A stretch of 64,000 bases of DNA, taken from positions 7,998,001 through 8,062,000 of the forward strand of contig NC_084763.1 of the NCBI RefSeq assembly GCF_028858725.1, read 5' to 3'. Made by a program: the position numbers and the translations under genes. Below are positions 1 through 10,800 of this stretch, one piece after another (positions within the stretch are counted from its first letter, which is position 1; the number at the start of each line of letters is the position of its first letter). Below the pieces are notes generated by a model. It ran no database searches and was not told the DNA's origin. It saw only the letters and a list, made by a program, of their open reading frames with translations. This DNA comes from Colius striatus. Taxonomy: Eukaryota > Chordata > Aves > Coliiformes > Coliidae.

Positions 1-529
1 GCCTTCATCTCCCACTGCCCTCTCAAGTTCCTCAGCTGCTCTTTCATGCCCACTCTGGATGAGCCGTCCTCGCTCACAGAGGGAGGGGGAAGCCTATGCC
101 CCACACATACCTTGGCTCTGCAGCACCCAGGCCTGATCTCTGCTGGGTCTGCAAAGAGAAACATAAGGGGTACCACAGCACCTGGCCAGGGCAAGCCCGA
201 GAACTGTTAACGCTGAGCCACACTGGGGCTTTCCCAGGCCACTGCAATAACTTGCCATTGAGTTCATCGTATATTCTCAGTGGGTGCCTCGAAAGCTGAG
301 ATGCAACATTTGCCTACAGCGGAGGAAGGGGAAGTCCGTGCACAAGGACTGCACACGGGGGAGCAGAGGTGTGTTGGGAGGGACTCTTGATCCCGGCGTG
401 GGCATGCCACTCTGCTGCTTCAGGGCCGTGTGGCGGTGGAGCACCAAGGAAAGGAAAATAAAAAACAACTTCGGGAATGCTCGAAATACTTTCTCCCACT
501 CATTTGCAGGGGCGACAAGGGGGAGATAA
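1..529. other. Intergenic DNA upstream of the SFRP4 CpG island
   Basis: I see no gene here. Short open frames occur on both strands but overlap each other, and none carries a recognisable motif or paired splice sites. In mammals the next gene on this side is EPDR1, transcribed away from SFRP4; nothing in this stretch resembles its coding sequence. Confidence 0.5.
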
Positions 530-1072
530 GAGGCGATGGGAGCGCGGCGTGGAGCCGGGAGCCCGCAGAGCAGCCCCGCGCCGGCTCCGCGCTGCCCCGG
601 CCGGCTCCTGCCGCTTCCCCCGTCCCCAGCAAACTGGGTGAAGAGTAACTTCCCCGTCTGTCTGCCCGTCCGTCTCACGCGTGTCTCCATCCGTGCCGAG
701 TTCACGGAGGTAACTGCGATACCGTCTGGAGGCGTCAGGAACTGCTGCCGGAGCTCCCCCAAGCCCGCAAAAAGTTTCGACTCTGCGTCTCTTGGGAAAA
801 TGTAGAGTAAAGTTCAGCCCCGCAGACGGCGGGGGAGGGGTATCCAGTCGCGGGTTCCCCGTCTCTCCCGCCTCCTCTCCCCGCGCAGCCCCGCGAAAGA
901 CGCGTGTGGTTTGGCTTTCTCTCCCCCGCCATCCCACCCCCCTCCTTCCACCCGAAGGAATTTATGACACAGATGAAAACTGAAGCGGAGCTGGAGCCGC
1001 GGACGAGAGACGCAGTGATGTCGCCGGGGGATTAAACGGGGTGGAGGTGATGTCACCGTGCCTGCACAGCAA

Positions 1073-1116
1073 AACACACACACGCGCGCGCACTCACACA
1101 CGCACACCCCGCACAC
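1073..1116. repeat. (CA)n/(CG)n-rich microsatellite
   Basis: A run of alternating CA and CG dinucleotides lies about 80-125 bp upstream of the SFRP4 TATA box. It is imperfect, interrupted by CGCG and CCCC steps, and flows into a C-rich tract. Alternating purine-pyrimidine DNA can adopt Z-form; any effect on the promoter is inference. Confidence 0.8.
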
Positions 1117-1197
1117 CCCCCCTCCTCCAACCCCCTCCCCTGGAGGAGCGGTGCTGCCAAGGGAGCGCGATCGGCCCCACGTCACCCGTGCCACCGG

Positions 1198-1204
1198 TAT
1201 AAAT
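1198..1204 (+). promoter_or_regulatory. TATA box of SFRP4
   Basis: A TATAAAT motif sits in GC-rich DNA 170 bp upstream of the SFRP4 start codon. If used, transcription would begin around 1228-1232, giving a 5'UTR of roughly 145 nt that ends in a GGA-rich tract. A TATA box inside a CpG island suggests a focused start site, consistent with a strongly regulated secreted-factor gene. The start site is inferred from spacing only. Confidence 0.65.
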
Positions 1205-1349
1205 GTGGTCCCGAGATGTTCATGGCTGTCGGCGCGGCGATTTCCCCTCACTCCACTTGCAGCCGAGCGCCGGGAGGCAACGCCGCTCCGCGCCCTTCGC
1301 CCGCCGGGACCCGCGGAGCGGCGGCGGGCGGCGGCGGAGCAGGAGCAAG

Positions 1350-1373
1350 GGGAGGAGGAGGAGGAGGAGGAGG
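1350..1373 (+). repeat. (GGA)n tract immediately before the SFRP4 start codon
   Basis: About eight GGA/GAG triplets directly abut the ATG. The tract lies in the predicted 5'UTR and is likely length-polymorphic. The start context is AGGATGC, with G at -3. Confidence 0.8.
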
Positions 1374-1815
1374 ATGCTGCGCGCCTTGGTGGCGGTGTCC
1401 CTGTGGCTGCGGGTGAGCCCGCGGGCGCAGGGCGCGCCGTGCGAGGCGGTGCGCATCCCCATGTGCCGCCCCATGCCCTGGAACATCACCCGCATGCCCA
1501 ACCACCTCCACCACAGCACCCAGGAAAACGCCATTCTCGCCATCGAGCAGTATGAGGAGCTGGTGGGTACCGGCTGCAGCCCGGTCCTCTCCTTCTTCCT
1601 CTGCGCCATGTACGCCCCGATCTGCACCCTGGAATTCCTCTATGACCCCATCAAGCCCTGCCGCTCCGTCTGCCAGCGCGCCCGCGACGGCTGCGAGCCC
1701 ATCATGCGCCGGTACAACCACAGCTGGCCCGAGAGCCTGGCCTGTGACGACCTCCCCGTCTACGACCGCGGCGTCTGCATCTCCCCCGAGGCCATCGTCA
1801 CCGACCTGCCGGAGG
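1374..1815 (+). CDS. SFRP4: SFRP4 coding exon 1 (signal peptide and CRD)
   Basis: Encodes residues 1-147 plus the first base of codon 148, covering the signal peptide and the whole ten-cysteine CRD. The donor is GAGG|GTGAGC. The following intron is only 139 bp (1816-1954). Confidence 0.97.
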
Positions 1816-4800
1816 GTGAGCGCTGCGAGGAACCCTCCTCTACCGGCCGCGGGAAGCCTCGGGCGGGAGGGGCTGCGGAGCTCCCATGCCCCCGTCCCTG
1901 CCCCTGGATCCTCTCCCTGACAGCTTTTCTTCCCCTCCGCGCTTCTGTTTGCAGATGTGAAGTGGACAGACTTCACACAGGGTATGCTGGTGCCGGAAAA
2001 GCCCCTGGAGCCCGACTGCAGGAGCCGTGGCCAGGGTGAGCCTTGGGATCTCCCCTTGCCCCTGCCATCCCCTGAGCCAGACCCCCTTTGACACCCCTCA
2101 ACCATTTCCCCTTCTCTTCCTTTGAAGAGCGATGCAGGTGCAAAAAGACAAAGCCTACACTGTCAACCTACCTGGCCAAGAACTACAGCTACAGTAAGTG
2201 GTTGGGGGGGAGGGGGGGGGGAAATGCTTTGCTTCGCCCATTCCCACCCCTCTCTGTGCTCCCCAGTGACTTTGGCAGCTCTGTTTGGGTGCTGCACAGC
2301 AGACACCATGCAGAACACAGCCTTTTCAAGTGGGTTTTTGCCCAAGGACACCTAGCTGTCCTCTTCCAAAGCCCCACCACTGGCACACACCTTGTGCAGG
2401 TAGTAGCTGCCATTGCACAGATGATGGTGTGTTTGTGATAAAACCTGTGAAGTGTTGGTAATGTGCATTGGCATCAATGGGTTCCTCCTCAGAAAGGCTG
2501 CTTGCTTCTCTAAAGGTCACTCCAATAAGTGCAGTTACATCTAGTGTGGACTCACATGCTCCTTGGCCAGCTCCTGTGGAGTAAACAGAGGTTTATCGCC
2601 TCAATAAAACTGGTAAATCTGAATGAAGTTGGAACAAGGTGAAAATTTCTTACTTAGAAATTCATATTTTCTTTTACTTACTCACCAGAGTTTCATCTGG
2701 TGCAGAATAGTCAGAGATTGAATTCAATGACAAATTGCACCTGCCAGCTGGAGAGTTGGCTGATAGTTTTATCATATATTGCATAAGATATTGGCAATAC
2801 AAGTTAAGTATTCACCCCTCTTCCCCCTTGGCTCTCCTGCCCTTGCCCCCTGGTTTTCAGGAGTCAGGAAAAACACTAAGATTAGAGAAATACCAGGTTA
2901 AATGTCTGTAATGCCAACAGAAAACACCTGTTGACTATGAAATTAACAAGTGATATCATGGTCTTTTGTACTTTATGGGCTTTCTCTCAGTTGATGATTG
3001 TTTCTTCAAGGGGTTTATTCAGTTTTTATGCAACAGGGTTATAATATCCATTCATTTCCTATTTGGCTGATAGCAGACGAAAGTAAGTTTGTAGTTACCT
3101 GCTTCTTTGTTGGTATAGAAAACAGACATCCAGACCCTAGTTTGATGGGAATAGTCAAGCTAAACATCTAAGTTAGGTAATTGTACACTGATTTTCGTTA
3201 TGACATTTGGTACATTTATGTCATGTATTCTTTTTACATCATTCCTTGATCCATCTCAGTACAACATACTGATATGTTCAGGTGGGATGATGAACTTCCA
3301 CAGTTGTCTTGAAACCTATGAAAAAGCAGTGGTAGAAAAAGACTGTTCCAAAATGAAGTACAGATGTTCCTGTACAAATCCTGACTCCAGTGACTTCAGT
3401 GAGAGTGTTGCTGGAATAAAAACTGTAGGCTGGGGCCCAAAACTTAATTCCATTAAATTTGTTGAGATCACGGTTTTGAGTGGTAGATTTTCATTCAGAC
3501 TCCTCTCAATTAAATAGAAAAATGGAAAATTAATTGAGAGACAAGACAAGGCAGACCAAGTTGCAACTGAAGTATTTATTTTTCATGTTTTCCCCAAATC
3601 CTTTAAAATATATATAGCCAAGTGATCTTTCTAGTTGGTCAGATCTGTAGGCTGATCACCATGTGGTATTTCGGCATTCCCTAGAGATAAAGCCCTTTGT
3701 GCAAAAATTGTGCTTCCTTTCTCTGGCTTGGTACTTCTCACAAGAGAGAAAGAGTGAAATGCTGCAGGGATAGGAACTGCCAGGTTTTGCAAGTTGAGAG
3801 TTAGCCAGGGATCATCCTCAGAGCAATCTACACAGTTTCACCTTCTCGCTTCCACTCAGAAGACATGCAGTTCTCCTCAATAAAGGTAAAAAACGTGGAT
3901 GTTTGTGTATCCAGAGTCAGAAGAACCCATTTCGGGGTGTGCTTTTTTAATCTTACTGTTGATGGTAATGCAAAGGCAAAAGACGAAACAAAGTATAGAC
4001 TGAACAGATCACAACATTCCTAATCTTAGTTTTTGACTACTAGTTTCAAACCTTCCCTTCTTATATTTAAGAAAACACTTTAGTTCCTGGATGCAGCCTA
4101 CAGGGAAATGATTTTGTTATTGCAAAGACTGAATTCACACTGAGTGTCTGTGAGGCAAATTATGCGTTACTTAATTGGAAATAGCCAAATTTGGCTATAG
4201 AACGTGTCCAGTTTATGCAAGGGGTGTTGCTCAAGTCCTGAGTGAAAGGAGCTGCTTGTGTGTGTGATTCCAGGCGAGATCACTTGGCCTGATCTGGCAA
4301 AGATTTCAGCACATGTTTAATTTCACAGTTGTCAACAAACCTACTGCAAACCAAATCGGGATCAGGCCTCTATTATTCTAAGCCACTGTACTTGCCCACA
4401 CATGAGGAAGCAGTTCTAGTTTTGCAGTGGAAACAACAGCTTTCGATTTAATGCATTTGGTCTAATTTTGAGGTGTCTTTCAATTTCTAAGACTGTTATT
4501 CTCACTCCTCTTATTTTCCTAATTGCAGTCATTCATGCCAAAGTGAAAAGCGTAGAAAGAGGGAATTGCAACGAGATAACGACCGTGGTTGAAGTCAAAG
4601 ACACGCTGAAGTCTTTGACCCCTATTCCTCTGTCTCAAGTGCCTCTTCTTACAAATTCCTCCTGCCAGTGTCCACCTCTCCAGCCGAAGCAGGATGTTCT
4701 CATCATGTGCTATGAATGGCGCTCAAGGTGAGCCCTGACGATGTGATGCAGGAAGACCTTGTGACTTTGAGAAATGGGAAGGAGGACCAGCAAAGTTCCC

Positions 4801-7800
4801 CTTCTGGTCATGAGCTTGTTTTCTGAGTTACAGTTAATATTGCTGGTAGTTTTTCTTAAGATAACTCTCAAGTACACCTGCATATTTCAATTGCTTCTGT
4901 AATTAACTTTTCCCAATCAGCTCTGTGCCACGATGTGGTGTTTATAGAACCTGGCACATACATGGAACATAAACTCTGGTGGCATTAGATGCTGGCAGCA
5001 CATTGCTTAATCTATCATGTAGCAGTTCAGGTATCTCCAGCTGTTTGGGAGTGTTTTTCCAGCACTCCTTTCTGTAGGTATGAGCTGCTTTGTGTGCTAC
5101 AAGCTCCATGGTGGCTGTAGATGGTAGTCCAGGTTGGCTGGACCATGTGAAAGCATAGTTCTGCCTCACCAACCCCAGGAGAGGGGAGAGGAGATGATAC
5201 CCATCTCCTATCTGCAGAGCGACTGGAGACAGAGCCAGGCCTCCTCTGTTGGCCTCTCCATACTTCGGACCAGTGCCATCAGTGGGATGTTTGTGATCCC
5301 ACAGCTGTGCTGGGACCAGCCAAAGCTGCAGCCATTGGAACTCCCGCTCCCGGATGGCAGATGAAAAGTAAATACTCTTAGAGCAGCTTGCCAGTCCTGC
5401 TGTATAATTAAAAGACAAAACTAGACTAACTTTACCAGACCTTTCATCTGGCAGTAAGCCTAGCCCCAGGCATGGAAGGAAATCCAGTATGCTGGCCTGG
5501 AGGGGATGGAGTAGTGAATCACAGCTCTCTTTTCTCTCTGGGTTCTTGAGGCAGAAGGGGACATCCCATCTCCCTAAATGTCCCAGTAGGAAGAGATGCC
5601 AACAGGACAAGTTGTAGCACAGTAGATGTGTGTGGCTGTGTGCTGTGGCTCAGACGTAGGGCTGTCTCTGAAATATCTGTGAATGGTTTAATGTGCAGCA
5701 AAGTGACCTTTAACTGGTAAGGACCATAGGAAATCTCTGTGTAGGGCTTGATGGGCCATACCCACATTGTCACTGAGTTTTATGTTCATATTTTAAAGCA
5801 TTTGATAGGCATTTCTAAGTTACCATCTGATGCCTAATTACCTTGTGGATTTTTTTTTAGAAGCAGTATTTTATTATTACACAGCACCTTGCCCCTCCAG
5901 GTCTGGACATATTTCACAAAGATCAATTTAGAGCCCTCTGCTTGTGTCAGGGATAGACAGCCTGAGTCACACAAAAGGACCACGATCAGGATTGTGATCC
6001 AAGAGCTCTGAGCTGCTTGGCTTTGCTGGAGAGGACCCTCGGGAGGCTGTCAGGAAGGGGAGATTTCAAAAGTGAAAGATCACAGTCTGCTTGTCCATTA
6101 CTATGGAAAAACACACCATTCACTAAATATTTTGTGATGGTTTTTAAAGGTCACTGAAGTTTTAAATTTCATATAGTGTACTAAAACAGATTTGGAAAAG
6201 AAACATAAACTATGATATGTGTTTCCTGTTGAACTCAGTGGCATGCAAACAGAAGGTTTTGAGTTACAGCGGCTTTTTTAAATGCCAGAAGCAAAACCTC
6301 CACTGAAGTCAACAGCAAAATGCTCATTGCCCATCAACAGAGTTAGGATCTCAATCAATGATTTGACCTGAACAGAAGTCTTATCAGATGTACACCATTG
6401 TGTGGTTTCACTCATCACGATGTGGCTTTAGCTTCAGTCCTGTATGTTAATTCCCTGATCTCTCCTTGGAAAGAAAAGGACATATGTGTCATATTGGCCT
6501 TGGCTCTCCAAGGCTTATACTCACTGTAAGGTTGAGGTTTAAGGCTCACTCTAAGGCTGAGGTTTAAATACTAACCCAGGGAAACCTGGGCAGGGGAACT
6601 TGGCTCTGTCTGGGGCAGCTGCAGAGCTCCCTGGGAGTGGGTGACATGAAGAGGTTTTGCTGTTTACTTGGAGCACTTGAGGTTGTCGAATTAAATGTAC
6701 CATTAGTTGTTTCAGTGATGTTTCCTAATGGGCAGAAAATCAGATAGTGGCACTGCTTATTGTTGTGTGTGGAAATTCCTGGAGAATTCTGTGTGTGCAG
6801 GAGAAGCTCTGAGCAGCTCAGTGAGGCACCTCTGTGGAGCTGAGCAGCCACAGCCCTGGGCAGCCTTCGCCTGCCTTTGGGCTCTCCCTGCCCCTGATGT
6901 CCGTGCAGACTGACATGCATGCCCATGAGCACTTCTCCCCAGATCCCAGGGCTCCAGAGCATATTGAGGGGGTGGCATCAGACTGCATACAGCCAGCACA
7001 CCTGCTCCCCCATATTTGCCTTCACCCCTATGATCATTCTTACTGAGGGGGGATCTCATTAATAGTTACAAATATCTCAGTGGTGGGTGTCAGGAGGTTG
7101 GGGCATGACTTTTTTCAATGGTATCTAGCAACAGGACAAGGTGATGGGGTGAAGCTGGAACACAAAAAGTTCCATTTAAACATAAGAAGAAACTATTTCA
7201 CTGTGAGGTGAGGGAGCCCTGGCACAGGCTGCCCAGGGAGGGTGTGGAGGCTCCTTCCTTGGAGGTCTTCAAGACCCGCCTGGACACGTTCCTGTGTGAC
7301 CTGATCTAGGTGGAGCTGCTTCTGCAGGGGGGGTTGGACTGGATAATCACTAAAAGTCCCTTCCAACCCTACCATTCTGTGATTTCTTATTTTATGATAA
7401 TCCTTTTGTGTTTGGGCAAAGTGGGTGCACAGTGGCTAATAGCTACAAGTGGCAGCATTTTGAATGCTCTTTGAACTTGTATTTGAAACAAGACTCTTTA
7501 TGGAAACTATAGGTCAAGCTCTGCTACACTGTGTAAAACTCTCTCTCTGGCAAAGTGCTGTATGACACTGGGTGCCTTTACAATGATGTTTTGATGTCTC
7601 TGTCCAACATTTATGTCTAAGTAAATATATAATATTTAAAATAATATAATATATATAGTAATAATGTCCAGAACTAGGGAAATTAGGCCATTTTGAGGCA
7701 AGGCCCAGTAGCTAAAATAAAGAAATGGAACGAAGACAAAACAACTGGTCTTGGACTAGATGGTCTCAAAAGTTCCATTCCAATCCCTACCATTCTGTGA

Positions 7801-10800
7801 AATAAGAAAAAAAAAAGGCAAAATAGTTAGTAGTAGAGGAAATACAGAAATTCCATCATCTTTGTGCTATAAAAAAGTTGTTTCTAAGTTGGGACTTAGA
7901 ATTTGTGTCATCAGACTGCTTTAGAACAAACTGTTTCAGAAGCGGTTTAAGGAATACACATTGAATAGTTACATTTCTGTTTTGTTCATTTCATAACACC
8001 TAGACTCAGTATTTTCACACAGGAGCTATCCTGATGCCATTGGTAGGCAAGTATCACTGCCCAAATTCACTTTAAAGCACTCATTAAGTAGTTACATCTA
8101 GGAAATACATAATACTGTCCTCATGTATTTATAGGTAGACATGGAGGTGATTGTAAGTGATCAGATAACGTCTTAACATTTGTCAGCTGGTGCTTGTGAA
8201 ACAGCTTTTGCTCTAATTCAGAAATAATAGACATGGGTTTACTCTCCTGCACACAAAAACACACGCAAACATATAGTGGGTATAAGTAAAAATACATGTA
8301 TGCATATATTTAAACAATTTCATGGGGTATTAGCCAGCCCATCACTTTTTTCAACAGTGACAGACATGGGACAATTTTCCACTGCAGAATAGTTGCAGGT
8401 GAGGACAACAGGCTCTAAATAGTTTTCTCACTACTGGGCATGTGTGCAGTTTTGGCTGTAAAAATCTGATTTCTTCTGCAAACTGTTTTGTGTTTGTACA
8501 GAGCTTAGAGCAGAATTTCAGAGGTATTGATATAAACATGAAGAAAGACATTAAAAAGCATTTAGGGGTGGAGGAAAACATTTTTCTGCCTGTTCTTTCT
8601 GTGCACACAAATTGGCAGTACCATTTCAGGCTCAGTTTGTGTTAAATCACCTGGACTGACACCTCAAGGATCAAAATTAGAAATACCTATAACTTGTATC
8701 TATTTGTTAATTTTCAGGTTGATGCTTCTTGATGGATGTCTAGTTGAAAAATGGAAGGATCAACTGAACAAAAGGTTTAAGGTAAGTGCAACCAAAGAAA
8801 AGAACACTGATATCCTCGGTAAAACATTAAATGCCTTTGTTCTGTTTCAGTATTGAGTGACTTGCTTGAACTTCAGATATCTGTAACATCTCTGGGTATG
8901 ATTATTTTCACTTCAGCATGTTCATACTTCATAATTACATGGAAGTTTAAGAGAAAATGAAAAAAAAAATAGTCTTGGATTTTGAGTCTCTAAAATTTTA
9001 TCTCTATTTATCTGCAAACTGTCCCTAAATAGTATCATTGGATGATCTTTGTGTGAACTCTGGCTTATTACACTAATGAATCTAGGAATACCTTTTGTAT
9101 CACTGCAAGTAACTGTCAGATAGGTGGTATGCAGATGAGTACACAGTCCACATTAGGTAAGAAAGGAAGATAAAACCCACTGCATTGGATACATGAAAGG
9201 TTGCAGGCTGGAGATGAAGACTTCTCACCAGCTATTTCCCACTAAAGACTGGCTGAAGGTACTGGGCATCCCCTTACTGATTTCAGAAAACATTGGAAGG
9301 AAAGTTGCAGAGTCCTGCATCTGGGAAGGAACAACCCCATGCACCAGTACAGGCTGGGGGTCGAACTGCTGAAGAGCAGCTCTGCAGAGAGAGATCTGGG
9401 AGTCCTGATTGATAACAAGCTAAATATGAGCCAGCAATGTGCCCTCGTGGCCAAGAAGGCCAATGGCAGCCTGGGATGCATCAAGAAGAGTGTGGGCAGC
9501 AGGTCAAGGGAGGTTCTTCTCCCTCTCTACTCTGCCCTGGTGAGGCCTCATCTGGAGTCCTGTGTCCAGTTCTGGGCTCTTCAGCTCAAGAGGGACAGGG
9601 AACTGCTGGAGAGAGTCCAGCACTGGGCCACCAAGATGATCAGTGGACTGGAGCATCTTCCTTATGAGGAAAGGCTGTGGGACCTGGGGCTGTTTAGTCT
9701 GGAGAAGAGGAGATTGAGGGGGAATCTCATTAACATTTATAAATATCTAAATGGTGGGTGTCAGGAGGCTGGGACATCCCTTTTTTCTATAGTAGCCAGC
9801 AACAGGACAAGGGGTGATGGGATGAAGCTGGAACACAAAAAGTTCCACTTAAACATAAGAAAAACCATTTCACTGTTGAGGTGAGGGAGCCCTGGCACAG
9901 GCTGCCCAGAGGGGTTGTGGAGGCTCCTTCCTTGGAGATCTTCAAGACCCGCCTTGACACATTCCTATGCAACCTGATCTAGGTGAACCTGCTTCTGCAG
10001 GGGGGGTGGACTAGACCTGTTAAGGTCCCTTCAAGCCCTACCATTCTGTGATTCTATGAATCTATGAAATGTCTGTAATATAGGGAGGCAGGAGCAGCAA
10101 GTTGCCCCACATTTTTGGGGCTTTAGGATAGCATTTGCTGTCACTCCCTGTTTCCATACTCCTCTTTATAATGGAAAGAGTGGATCAAGACAATATCTGA
10201 CTCTTCCTCACACTTTTAGATATGGAAGAAAGTTATTTATGGATTTCAGAAAAGGTTTCAGAGCATTCAGAACATACATGCATTTTAATTATGAACTGAT
10301 TGGTAACTGATGGAGAGTAGGAACAAAGATGTATGTATCCATCAATAGAAGCTTTTCAGTTACAGACTGACTGCTTGCAGGAAATGGTAATTTGATGCTT
10401 CTACAATTTTTTCTCCTCATTCATGTAGAAGCTATATGAGAGAAAGAAAAGAAGCTTAAAATCTTCAATAAAGAAGTAATTTGCTATTGCAGATAATACC
10501 ATATGGGATTTAGGAGTGTACTGATGTGTTACTGAAACTCTTGAAATCTCTTAGCTATCAACTTAATGTCCTGTTACTGGCATACAGAATATTTTAGTGG
10601 CCTCCTCACACTGTTTTGACATTTTTAATTGTCTTGAAACCTATTTGATCATTAATTTCCACACTGTCAAATAGATGTGTGGCTGCCAAACAAAATACTT
10701 CTCAAAGCATGTGTCATTGCCTCTGATATTAATAGTTTAATAAATTAAATCCTCATTTAAACATGTCTGTGTGGGACACATCTAAATGTTTGCTGATAGT

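Larger units (their letters stand above)
530..1860. promoter_or_regulatory. CpG island over the SFRP4 promoter and first exon
   Basis: Base composition changes sharply to GC-rich with frequent CG dinucleotides from about 530 to 1860, covering the proximal promoter, 5'UTR and coding exon 1 of SFRP4; the flanks are AT-richer. A CpG island at the 5' end is usual for Wnt-pathway genes, and SFRP-family islands are known targets of methylation silencing. Boundaries are judged by eye, not computed. Confidence 0.75.
4728..8717 (+). other. SFRP4 intron 4
   Basis: A 4-kb intron. It contains an unexplained GC-richer block with a long antisense open frame (4942-5610), an AT-only stretch near 7620-7672, and two CR1 fragments (7044-7385 and 7747-7801). 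No conserved coding exon is seen. Confidence 0.8.

Noticed and set aside
1-900. Possible EPDR1 5' end (expected neighbour of SFRP4)
   Set aside because: No EPDR1 signal-peptide exon or recognisable coding sequence on the minus strand; the gene probably starts left of the window.
1203-1373. Longer SFRP4 open frame starting at ATG 1203
   Set aside because: The ATG overlaps the TATA box and would precede the predicted transcription start. The ATG at 1374 gives a signal peptide and the family length of 346 residues.
1248-2105. 285-codon minus-strand frame opposite SFRP4 exons 1-2
   Set aside because: It is a shadow of the GC-rich coding strand and shows low-complexity Pro/Ala/Gly composition with no motif.
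5861-6060. MIR-like sequence in SFRP4 intron 4
   Set aside because: Some resemblance (ATTATTACACAGCACCTTGC, GAGTCACACAAAAG) but too weak to assign by eye.
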